Shown one piece after another: positions 24,772-31,652 of a stretch of 31,724 nt of DNA. Both the position numbers and the translations under genes were made by a program. Numbering within the stretch: the first letter of the stretch is position 1; every line of letters starts with the position of its first letter. Source of the DNA: BHER01 sp051652245 (GTDB lineage: Bacteria > Bacillota_I > Bacilli_A > Culicoidibacterales > Culicoidibacteraceae); assembly GCA_051652245.1 (NCBI GenBank), contig JBOFTV010000093.1:1-31724 (forward strand). The letters are read 5' to 3'. The notes below the pieces were generated by a model. That model worked only from the letters and a program-made list of their open reading frames with translations. It did no database searches and was not told the DNA's origin.

Positions 24772-25545
24772 TTATAAATGTTCTAACATAAATGTTGGTG
24801 CTACAGCTTGTTGATTAACAAAATTGCTATCATGGACACCCGTTTGCACAAAACAAGTATCAATGCTATTATTAATACCAAACATGATATCAGTATGATA
24901 ATTATCACCAACCATCAACCAATCCTTCTTCTCTATATTAGGGGAAAAAGCAGCGACTAACCTTACCATCACAGCACTTGGTTTGCCAATGACAATAGCC
25001 TTTTTATTAGCTGCTGCCTCGATTGCATAGACAATTGTCCCAGCTCCCGGCAAGAAAAAATCATTTTGCGGTAGTCTTAAATCAGTATTTGTTGCAAAAA
25101 GCACACAATTTTCTTGTTGCTGCAATATTTGTGCTGCTTTTGCTAGTTGCTGATATGCTACATTTTTATTTAGTCCAACTATTACAGCTTGACAGTTTTC
25201 TTCTGTCTGGATAACATTTTCTTGCTTTAGTTGCTCTTGCAGGGCATCTTGACCAATGATATAAGCTCTTGTTATTTTCCTTTGTTTCATTTCGCTGGCC
25301 ATTGCCATCGATACTGTAATGATTTTTGTTTTTCTTACAGCAGTAATTCCCATTGCTGTTAGCTTTTGACTAACTTCAGTTACTAGCACTGTTGCATTAT
25401 TGGTGATGAAAACTACTTCTTTATTAGCCGCTAATAATTTATTGATAAACGTAATACACGATTTGATAGGACGGCTACCTGAGTATACCGTCCCATCTAA
25501 ATCAAATAAATACAGTTTATAGGCATCTATTTTTCTATTCATCAT
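24772..25545 (-). CDS. NagD/AraL-type HAD-superfamily hydrolase
   Basis: 257 residues, class IIA HAD. Motif I LFDLDGTVYSG is near residues 13-23, motif II ITNNATVL near 47, then the IGKPSAVMVRL lysine segment and GDNYHTDIMFG for motif IV. The family includes p-nitrophenyl phosphatase-like and nucleotide or sugar phosphatases; the true substrate is unknown. It starts inside the end of rbfA (11-base overlap) and leads into tgt, bridging two clusters that are separate in Bacillus. It is not related in detail to the Cof-type HAD protein at 15356-16183. Confidence 0.9.
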   Translation of the reverse strand: MMNRKIDAYKLYLFDLDGTVYSGSRPIKSCITFINKLLAANKEVVFITNNATVLVTEVSQKLTAMGITAVRKTKIITVSMAMASEMKQRKITRAYIIGQDALQEQLKQENVIQTEENCQAVIVGLNKNVAYQQLAKAAQILQQQENCVLFATNTDLRLPQNDFFLPGAGTIVYAIEAAANKKAIVIGKPSAVMVRLVAAFSPNIEKKDWLMVGDNYHTDIMFGINNSIDTCFVQTGVHDSNFVNQQAVAPTFMLEHL

Positions 25546-25888
25546 TTTTTTTCACTTCTTTTAGTAAATTTTCAATTTTTTGGGCTTGTGCAAATGATGT
25601 ATCTACTTTAAAAATTAAAGCTGGCATCTTTCTCATTGAAACTTTTTTTCCTAAAATAGCTTTGATTGCTCCTTCTTTTTTCTGTAGAGCTTCTATTCCA
25701 TTGTCTTGCTTATCTTCTCGTGAGTTCATAAAATGAACAAATATTTTAAGATAGGATAGGTCATTAGTAAGTTCTACCCCAGTAATACTTACTAATCCCA
25801 TATCTTTATTTTTTAAATCAATTGCAATTATCTCAGAAATAATTCGTTGTAATTGCGATTCTAATCTTTTATGTTTTATTGAAGCCAT
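25535..25888 (-). CDS. rbfA: Ribosome-binding factor A
   Basis: 117 residues from the chosen ATG; KH-like protein that binds the 30S subunit during 16S rRNA 5'-end maturation. MASIKHKRLESQLQRIISEII and the ALGKKVSMRKMPALIFKVD-like end match the family. The frame is open 20 codons further up to a TTG at 25948, but no ribosome site supports that start and those codons look unlike RbfA. The ATG has GAGGAG 29 bases away; a hairpin (25898-25918) between them would leave 9 bases. It follows infB by 89 bases, as in most bacteria. truB and ribF do not follow. Confidence 0.93.
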   Translation of the reverse strand: MASIKHKRLESQLQRIISEIIAIDLKNKDMGLVSITGVELTNDLSYLKIFVHFMNSREDKQDNGIEALQKKEGAIKAILGKKVSMRKMPALIFKVDTSFAQAQKIENLLKEVKKNDE

Positions 25889-25897
25889 ATTTCTAAT

Positions 25898-25918
25898 GTC
25901 GAGTAGACTAACTTCGAC
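25898..25918 (-). promoter_or_regulatory. Hairpin between the ribosome site and the rbfA start codon
   Basis: On the minus strand GTCGAAGT, loop TAGTCT, ACTCGAC forms 7 pairs with one bulged A. It begins at the edge of GAGGAG (25918-25923) and ends 9 bases before the ATG, so folding would bring the ribosome site to normal spacing. Function inferred, not shown. Confidence 0.4.
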
Positions 25919-25977
25919 TCCTCTTTTCCATTTATAATATTTTTTCAATGCGAGAATAAGTCTGGTTTCTCACAAAA

Positions 25978-28900
25978 TTATTTTTTCTTAGGTTTGATTT
26001 CTTGCATTTCATAACCTTCAAAAATATCGCCTTCGCGCAAGTCATTATAACCATCAATTGTAATACCACATTCATATCCTGCTGATACTGATTTAGCATC
26101 ATCTTGTTCACGTTTAAGTGAACCAAGTTTTCCATCATAAATTGTAATACCATCGCGGATAATTCTAACTAAATTATCGCGTTTAATGAGGCCTTCTGTT
26201 ACCATACAACCAGCAATTGTTCCAATTTTTGAGACCTTGAATAGAGCTCTAATTGATGCTTGCCCTGTAACAACTTCTTCAAATTCTGGGTCAAGCATTC
26301 CGGTCATTGCTGCTTCAATTTCTTCAATAGCTTTATAAATTATTGCATGTAATCTAATTGAAACACCTTCACGGTCTGCTGCTTGTCTTGTGTTTGCATC
26401 AGGGCGAACATTAAAGCCATAAATTATTGCATTTGATGCTAGTGCTAACATAACATCTGATTCTGTAATTGCCCCTACTGCTGCACGAACTATTTTAACA
26501 CGAACACCTGATACTTCTATTTTAGCAAAAGATTGCGAAACAGCTTCCACTGACCCTTGTACATCACCTTTAACAATGATATTGATTTCTTTAATTTCGC
26601 CTTCTAAAATTTGCTGATTTAAGTCTTCTAAGTTCATTGCTGCTGATTTTCGTCTTTGTTCATGAACAAATGAGGCCGCTCGTGTTGCGCCTACTTGACG
26701 AGCTTTTTTCTCCGTTTCAAATACTGCAAAATGATCTCCGGCACTTGGAACACCAATTAATCCTGTTAATTCAACCGGCATTGATGGTCCTGCAACTTTA
26801 AGTCTCTTACCAAAATCATCCTCCATTGTCCGAACACGACCATAAGCACTACCAACAACAATTGGGTCACCAATTTTTAATGTTCCACCTTGTACTAGTA
26901 ATGTTGCAACAGAACCACGACCTTTATCAAGTCTTGCCTCTACAACAGTTCCAAAAGCATGTCTATTTGGATTAGCCTTTAATTCTTGAACTTCTGAAAC
27001 AAGTAAAATCATTTCAATTAAGTTATCTAGACCAGTTCCCATTTTTGCTGATATTTCAACAAATATTGTACTTCCGCCCCATGCTTCTGGTTGTAAGCCC
27101 AATTCTGTAAGACCTTGCATTACACGTGTGGCATCAGCACCAGGTTTATCAATTTTATTTACCGCTACAATTATTGGCACCGCAGCAGCTTTTGCATGCT
27201 CAACTGCTTCTTTTGTTTGTGGCATAACACCATCATCAGCTGCAACAACAATTATTGCAATATCTGTTATTTGTGCACCTCTTGCACGCATCGATGTAAA
27301 GGCCTCATGACCTGGTGTATCAAGGAATGTTAATTGCTTACCTTCATGTGTTATCTGGTATGCTCCAATATGTTGCGTAATTCCGCCGGCTTCACCTTCA
27401 ACAACTTCGGTTTTTCTAATTGCATCTAATAATGTTGTTTTCCCATGATCAACATGTCCCATTATTGTAATAACTGGAGGACGTGCTTCCATATTGTCTT
27501 CTGTATCCTCTGATTCAAAATACAATGATAAATCAGTTTCATCTACTGTCTCTTCATACTCAATTGTTGCATTATATTCCGCTGCAATTAATTCTATTGT
27601 ATCAGCATCTAATGAATGATTAATCGTTGCCATAATATCCAAACCTAATAAATATTTAATGATTTCTGCCACAGTAATTCCAATTTGCTGTGAAAGCTCT
27701 CCTACTGTCAATGAACCCTTATGCTTAATAAATTTTGGTAAGTCTGGCTTGATAATCACCGGTTTTGGTCCGCGTCCGCGTCCACGACCACGATTTCTTT
27801 CATACATTTTTTTATCTTCTAAGCGCTTCTCTTCTTTCAGTTGCTTTTTCGATTTACGTTCATCGCCAACATTGCGACGATCTTTGTTTTCAATAAATGA
27901 TGTTCGCGTCGTTTTTACTGCTGTATCTGCTGGAACTGCTGCCGAAATATCGCTAAGTTTTTTATCGATATTTCTTGTATCCATCCCACTACCACGATTT
28001 TGGAAACCACCACCACTGTTATTATTATATCCGCCGCGGTTTTGGAAGCCGCCACCTTGTCCACCTTGACCAGTATTGCGGTTTTGAAAGCCGCCACCTT
28101 GTCCACCTTGTCCGGTATTACGGTTTTGGAAGCCGCCGCCGCTATTATTATTGTTATAGCCTCCTTGACCGGTATTACGGTTTTGGAAACCGCCACCGCT
28201 ATTATTATTGTTATAGCCTCCTTGACCGGTATTACGATTTTGGAAACCACCACCGCTATTATTATTGTTATAGCCTCCTTGACCGGTATTACGATTTTGG
28301 AAACCACCACCTGTGTTACCAGTTCCTTGACCGGCATTACGGTTTTGGAAACCGCCACTTGTATTGCCAGTTCCTTGACCAGTATTACGGTTTTGGAAAC
28401 CACCACTTGTATTGCCAGTTCCTTGACCAGTATTACGGTTTTGGAAACCACCACCTGTGTTACCAGTTCCTTGACCAGTATTACGGTTTTGGAAACCGCC
28501 ATTTGTGTTACTAGTACCTTGACCGGCATTACGATTCTGGAAACCACTGCCACTATTATTATTATTATTGTAGCCACCTTGACCAGTATTACGGTTTTGA
28601 AAACCGCCACCGCTATTATTATTGTTATTATAGCCACCTTGACTTGCATTGCGGTTTTGGAAACCTCCACCTGCGTTGCTAGTTCCTTGACTTGCATTAC
28701 GATTTTGAAAGCCACCACTTGTATTATTAGCACTAGGGTTTGCATTTCTTTCTTGATATGCATTTCCCGATGCTGTTGTCTTTACCGCTCCCGTTGTTGG
28801 GGCCGTAGCTGCTGCTGGTGCAATCGTTCGCGTTTGATTCTCATTTCGAGTCTGATAGCTATTTGTAATATTATTATTATTATGTGTTCCATTTGTATTA

Positions 28901-29304
28901 CCCCGATGTTGCATCTGATTATTTTCCCTATCATTTACTCTTCTATTGCTATATTGACTAGCATTTTTACCAATTTCAATTTTAGGTTGAACAGGTTCTA
29001 CTACCTCTTGCTTTGCTGCAACAGGCTCCACTTTTTTAGATTCTACCACTGGTTTTTCCACCACTGCTTCTACCTTTTTAGCTACTGTAGGTTGCTCACT
29101 TGGTACTTTTTCTGCTAGCACAACAGATTTCTTCGGTTCTTTTTCGACTTGCGACATCTTTTGCACTAAGCTTTCTGCTTGCTGCTCCGTTACTGATGAC
29201 ATGGCGTTTTTAACGTCCATATCCATTTTTTTAGCGAGTACAACAAGGTCTGCTACCTTTAGTTGTTTTTGCTTCGCTAGTTCGACCATTCTTATTTTCC
29301 CCAT
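25978..29304 (-). CDS. infB: Translation initiation factor IF-2 with a large repetitive disordered N-terminal region
   Basis: 1108 residues, against roughly 700-750 for typical Firmicutes IF2. The order is: a short IF2_N domain (about 4-50); a Lys/Glu/Val/Pro linker (50-112); an Asn/Gly/Gln-rich repeat region (about 150-440) with 15 FQNR motifs; a basic stretch with an Arg-Gly run at 503-512; a second IF2_N domain (about 528-582); then the GTPase core with GHVDHGKT at 616-623, DTPGHEAF from 662, NKID at 716-719 and SAK at 752-754, and domains II, III and the fMet-tRNA-binding C-domain. All G motifs are intact, so the factor should work in initiation. The ATG has AAGGTGATT upstream. It lies between ylxQ and rbfA as usual. 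Confidence 0.97.
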   Translation of the reverse strand: MGKIRMVELAKQKQLKVADLVVLAKKMDMDVKNAMSSVTEQQAESLVQKMSQVEKEPKKSVVLAEKVPSEQPTVAKKVEAVVEKPVVESKKVEPVAAKQEVVEPVQPKIEIGKNASQYSNRRVNDRENNQMQHRGNTNGTHNNNNITNSYQTRNENQTRTIAPAAATAPTTGAVKTTASGNAYQERNANPSANNTSGGFQNRNASQGTSNAGGGFQNRNASQGGYNNNNNSGGGFQNRNTGQGGYNNNNNSGSGFQNRNAGQGTSNTNGGFQNRNTGQGTGNTGGGFQNRNTGQGTGNTSGGFQNRNTGQGTGNTSGGFQNRNAGQGTGNTGGGFQNRNTGQGGYNNNNSGGGFQNRNTGQGGYNNNNSGGGFQNRNTGQGGYNNNNSGGGFQNRNTGQGGQGGGFQNRNTGQGGQGGGFQNRGGYNNNSGGGFQNRGSGMDTRNIDKKLSDISAAVPADTAVKTTRTSFIENKDRRNVGDERKSKKQLKEEKRLEDKKMYERNRGRGRGRGPKPVIIKPDLPKFIKHKGSLTVGELSQQIGITVAEIIKYLLGLDIMATINHSLDADTIELIAAEYNATIEYEETVDETDLSLYFESEDTEDNMEARPPVITIMGHVDHGKTTLLDAIRKTEVVEGEAGGITQHIGAYQITHEGKQLTFLDTPGHEAFTSMRARGAQITDIAIIVVAADDGVMPQTKEAVEHAKAAAVPIIVAVNKIDKPGADATRVMQGLTELGLQPEAWGGSTIFVEISAKMGTGLDNLIEMILLVSEVQELKANPNRHAFGTVVEARLDKGRGSVATLLVQGGTLKIGDPIVVGSAYGRVRTMEDDFGKRLKVAGPSMPVELTGLIGVPSAGDHFAVFETEKKARQVGATRAASFVHEQRRKSAAMNLEDLNQQILEGEIKEINIIVKGDVQGSVEAVSQSFAKIEVSGVRVKIVRAAVGAITESDVMLALASNAIIYGFNVRPDANTRQAADREGVSIRLHAIIYKAIEEIEAAMTGMLDPEFEEVVTGQASIRALFKVSKIGTIAGCMVTEGLIKRDNLVRIIRDGITIYDGKLGSLKREQDDAKSVSAGYECGITIDGYNDLREGDIFEGYEMQEIKPKKK
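28030..28692 (-). repeat. Tandem repeat array inside infB (42-, 48- and 57/60-bp units)
   Basis: All unit lengths are multiples of three, so the frame is kept. Going up in coordinate: 42-bp units at 28030-28071 and 28072-28113; 57-bp units at 28114-28170, 28171-28227 and 28228-28284; 48-bp units at 28285-28332, 28333-28380, 28381-28428, 28429-28476 and 28477-28524; 60-bp units at 28525-28584 and 28585-28644; and a 48-bp unit at 28645-28692. Each encodes GGFQNRN(T/A)GQ plus a spacer: GGQG, GGYNNNNS or GTGNT. Degenerate copies (YQERN, YQTRN) continue toward the N-terminus to about 28860, and FQNRG copies lie just below 28030. Confidence 0.95.
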
Positions 29305-29317
29305 CTAGGAATCACCT

Positions 29318-29632
29318 TCAATCATTATTTTTGTTACTCATTATTTCTTCAACTTTTTGAAAAAAACCCTTATCTTTAATCCCGATAGCCACCGTTACAC
29401 CTTTGCCAATTGCATCGGCTAAAGAATCTTTCGTGCCATATTCGCGGATATTTGTCTGTGAATTTCTTGCATGTTTATTAAACTGCTCTTTTGTTAATTC
29501 ACTTGCATCTGTTGCAAGTATGACTAAATGATATTTATTTTTCTTAATACCTTCAACAATTTTAGCTGTTCCCACATCTATTTTTCTTGCTCTCATCATC
29601 AAACCAATTAAATTATCTAGTTGCTTACTCAT
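29318..29632 (-). CDS. ylxQ: YlxQ, L7Ae-family RNA-binding protein
   Basis: 104 residues. The L7Ae/L30e fold is indicated by LIGLMMRARKIDVGTAKIVEGIKKNKYHLVILATDASE, the pattern of kink-turn-binding proteins. The family is encoded between ylxR and infB in most Firmicutes; its role on the ribosome is not well defined. Its start overlaps the ylxR stop region by 8 bases, so the two are translationally linked, and infB begins 13 bases after it. Confidence 0.93.
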   Translation of the reverse strand: MSKQLDNLIGLMMRARKIDVGTAKIVEGIKKNKYHLVILATDASELTKEQFNKHARNSQTNIREYGTKDSLADAIGKGVTVAIGIKDKGFFQKVEEIMSNKNND

Positions 29633-29897
29633 TTGTTATCAACTCCTGCAATTCTTGATAGATATCATCAGGTATTTCTACTTCTAGATGCCTTCCTAGT
29701 ATATTACTTTTTTGCGCTTTTTTCAAGACTTTTATATCGCGACTGATGTATGCACCTCTGCCATTTTTCTTGCCCGTTTTGTCTACTTCAACAAGACCCT
29801 CCGGCGTTCTTACGACTCTAATAAGCTCGGCCTTTGTTAATTTCTGCTTACTAACTACACATTTTCTTAATGGAACTTTCTTTGCTTTATTTTCCAT
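29625..29897 (-). CDS. ylxR: YlxR family RNA-binding protein
   Basis: 90 residues. It shows the family signature PLRKCVVSKQKLTKAELIRVVR, then KKNGRGAYISRD. The Bacillus homologue has been linked to RNase P (also called RnpM); that link is from memory, not from this sequence. The ATG at 29895-29897 lies 8 bases after AAGGGG; a GTG three codons earlier overlaps the ribosome site and is rejected. It sits between nusA and ylxQ as usual. Confidence 0.94.
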   Translation of the reverse strand: MENKAKKVPLRKCVVSKQKLTKAELIRVVRTPEGLVEVDKTGKKNGRGAYISRDIKVLKKAQKSNILGRHLEVEIPDDIYQELQELITNE

Positions 29898-29909
29898 TTT
29901 CTGCACCCC

Positions 29910-30974
29910 TTATACTTCTATACCGAGTTCTGCTGCTTCGGATATTGATTTAATATCCACTTTCCAACCAGTAAGGCGGACAGCTAAGCGGGCATTTTGT
30001 CCTCTTTTACCAATTGCTAGTGAATATTGATCATCTGGTACAACAATCAATGATTCACGATCTTCATCTTCTTCATCCAATATTACGGCAATTACTCGTG
30101 CTGGTCTTAAGGCGTTTGCAATAAATGTTTCAGGCTCAGCAGACCATTCAATTATCTCCACTTTTTCTTCACCTAAGTGATTTAAAATCGCAGCTATTCT
30201 TGACTGATTTGGCCCTACACAGGCACCCACAGCATCAATATTTTCATCATTACTGTATACAGCAATTTTTGTTCTTTCACCTGCTTCACGTGCGATACTT
30301 TTTATTTCAATTGTTCCATTATATACTTCTGGAATATTTTGTTCAAACAATCTCTTTACAAGACCCGGATTTACACGTGAGGCTAAAATAGTTGCCCCTT
30401 TATTTGTTCGCTCAACTTTTGATATATAAACATCTAATTGTTGACCATGTTTTAGTGGTTCACCTTGCACTTGCTCACTTTTCTTAAGCAGTGCCTCACC
30501 TTTTCCTAAATTAATATAGACATTGCCACTTTCATAATCTATTGATGTGATCAAACCTGTTAAAATTTCAAACTCTTTGTCATGAAATTCTTGATAAAGG
30601 GCATCCCGACTAGCTTCTTTGATTGTTTGCATGATAATTTGTTTTGCTGTTTGTGCTGCAATTCGGCCAAAGTCCTTAACAATAAGCTCTTCTCTAAATG
30701 TTTCCCCCACTGCTAATTTCTTCTTTGGTGGTAATTCTGATAGCGAGATTTCCTCCTCCGGATTTTCAACTGTTTCAACAACATTTAGCATTTTATAAAG
30801 TCTAATTTTCCCTTTAATTGCATCGATTTCTACTTCAATATTTTCATTTGAATCAAAATTCTTTTTATAAGCCGATATCATTGCGTGCTCTAATGCTTCG
30901 ATTATGATTTCTTGTTTTATGTTCTTTTCCCTGCAGACTAGCTCTAGGGCAAGCAAAAATTCTTTTGTGTCCAT
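29910..30974 (-). CDS. nusA: Transcription termination/antitermination factor NusA
   Basis: 354 residues from the chosen ATG, typical of Firmicutes NusA, which lacks the C-terminal repeats of proteobacteria. The N-terminal RNA-polymerase-binding domain (about 1-125) starts MDTKEFLLALELVCREKNI; the S1 domain follows (LITSIDYESGNVYINLG); then two KH domains with GPNQSRIAAILNHLGEEKVEIIEW and SLAIGKRGQNARLAVRLTG. The frame runs 41 codons further upstream into rimP, but AAAGGAG 8 bases before the ATG at 30974 and the family start fix it there. NusA promotes pausing and hairpin-dependent termination; a terminator-like hairpin precedes its operon. Confidence 0.96.
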   Translation of the reverse strand: MDTKEFLLALELVCREKNIKQEIIIEALEHAMISAYKKNFDSNENIEVEIDAIKGKIRLYKMLNVVETVENPEEEISLSELPPKKKLAVGETFREELIVKDFGRIAAQTAKQIIMQTIKEASRDALYQEFHDKEFEILTGLITSIDYESGNVYINLGKGEALLKKSEQVQGEPLKHGQQLDVYISKVERTNKGATILASRVNPGLVKRLFEQNIPEVYNGTIEIKSIAREAGERTKIAVYSNDENIDAVGACVGPNQSRIAAILNHLGEEKVEIIEWSAEPETFIANALRPARVIAVILDEEDEDRESLIVVPDDQYSLAIGKRGQNARLAVRLTGWKVDIKSISEAAELGIEV

Positions 30975-30987
30975 TTTTTCAACTCCT

Positions 30988-31455
30988 TTAAATTTTAACT
31001 GCGCGTCGAATAATGCGAATATTGTCATAGAAAACAATAATTCTTTTTGTTCGCGTGCGATCTTTGTAAGTAATTTCGATGCTTTTATCTGCATCATTAA
31101 CTAAAGTTAGGCTTCCGTCTAATGAGACCAAACCGTCAATTTCATTGTTAAATGCTACATGAACCCATGTTTCAAGGCTACCATGTAATTCTTCAAATGT
31201 TGCAAACGGTTGTTCGGCTCCTAAAGAAGTAACTTCTAAAAAGAAATTTTCCTCTTCCACCATATAGCTATCCACTATTGTTTCAATCATATTGGTTACC
31301 ACTACACACAAATCAATGTCCACACCATCGGGATGGTTTATTGCAACCTGTAACACCTTATCTTTGCCCATCTGTTGCCAGCTAACGTCAGCAATTTGAA
31401 CTGATAGTGGCACTACAATTGCTTGTATTTCTTTTTTGAGTACTTCTAATGACAT
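30988..31455 (-). CDS. rimP: Ribosome maturation factor RimP
   Basis: 155 residues. The N-terminal alpha/beta domain has the VDIDLCVVVTNMIETIVD segment and LEVTSLGAEQPF (the usual LEVSSPG..RPL, here with Gly-Ala-Glu-Gln), followed by a C-terminal SH3-like barrel with VSLDGSLTLVNDADKSIEITYKD. It is needed for 30S maturation. First gene of the nusA-infB run; GAGGTGAAGGA precedes its ATG. The altered proline motif makes the call rest partly on position before nusA, which is conserved. Confidence 0.92.
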   Translation of the reverse strand: MSLEVLKKEIQAIVVPLSVQIADVSWQQMGKDKVLQVAINHPDGVDIDLCVVVTNMIETIVDSYMVEEENFFLEVTSLGAEQPFATFEELHGSLETWVHVAFNNEIDGLVSLDGSLTLVNDADKSIEITYKDRTRTKRIIVFYDNIRIIRRAVKI

Positions 31456-31474
31456 TCCTTCACCTCTAAATTAG

Positions 31475-31480
31475 ATTATA
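31475..31480 (-). promoter_or_regulatory. Possible second -10 box just upstream of rimP
   Basis: A perfect TATAAT on the minus strand lies downstream of the leader hairpin, followed after 6 bases by the rimP ribosome site. The best -35 candidate, GGGACA, is 19 bases away, so it is weak. If real, it would give a short transcript bypassing the attenuator. Confidence 0.3.
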
Positions 31481-31484
31481 CAAC

Positions 31485-31510
31485 ATAAAAAGAGTGGGCT
31501 GTCCCACTCT
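31485..31510 (-). terminator. Leader terminator (attenuator candidate) upstream of rimP-nusA
   Basis: Minus strand: AGAGTGGG, loop ACAG, CCCACTCT, then TTTTTATGTTG. The 8-bp stem is perfect; the U-run is broken after five residues. It lies downstream of the strong promoter at 31535-31563 and upstream of rimP, so it acts within the operon leader. polC has a separate terminator further upstream. Confidence 0.8.
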
Positions 31511-31534
31511 CCTTCCTGTTATATTCTGTCTATT

Positions 31535-31563
31535 ATTATACTATGAACGCGTCAATATAGCAA
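31535..31563 (-). promoter_or_regulatory. Sigma-A type promoter of the rimP-nusA-infB operon
   Basis: TTGCTA (31558-31563), 17-base spacer, perfect TATAAT (31535-31540) on the minus strand. Transcription would start near 31528, giving a leader of about 70 bases that contains the terminator-like hairpin. It begins directly after the polC terminator. Confidence 0.8.
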
Positions 31564-31575
31564 GTTTTTTAAAGC

Positions 31576-31604
31576 AAAAAAGGCAATTAAAGGCATTAAT
31601 TTCC
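31576..31604 (-). terminator. Terminator of polC
   Basis: Minus strand: GGAAATTAA, loop TGCCT, TTAATTGCC (one A-G mismatch), then TTTTTTGCTTT. It lies about 50 bases after the polC stop. The stem is AT-rich but the U-run is good. Confidence 0.65.
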
Positions 31605-31652
31605 GCTTTTATTTTTGAATTGTAGCTCAAGTTGTGATTATTAGCCCTTTTT

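Noticed and set aside
28030..28692. CRISPR-like array
   Set aside because: Units are contiguous without unique spacers, all lengths are multiples of three, and the array lies in frame inside infB.
28000..29118. Long open frames on the plus strand and in a second minus-strand frame across the infB repeats
   Set aside because: They are shadows of the low-complexity repeat DNA. Their translations are themselves meaningless repeats, they lack ribosome sites, and the IF2 frame explains the whole stretch.
30975..31097. NusA starting 41 codons upstream, inside rimP
   Set aside because: The AAAGGAG site and the family start fix the ATG at 30974; the extra codons overlap the rimP coding frame.
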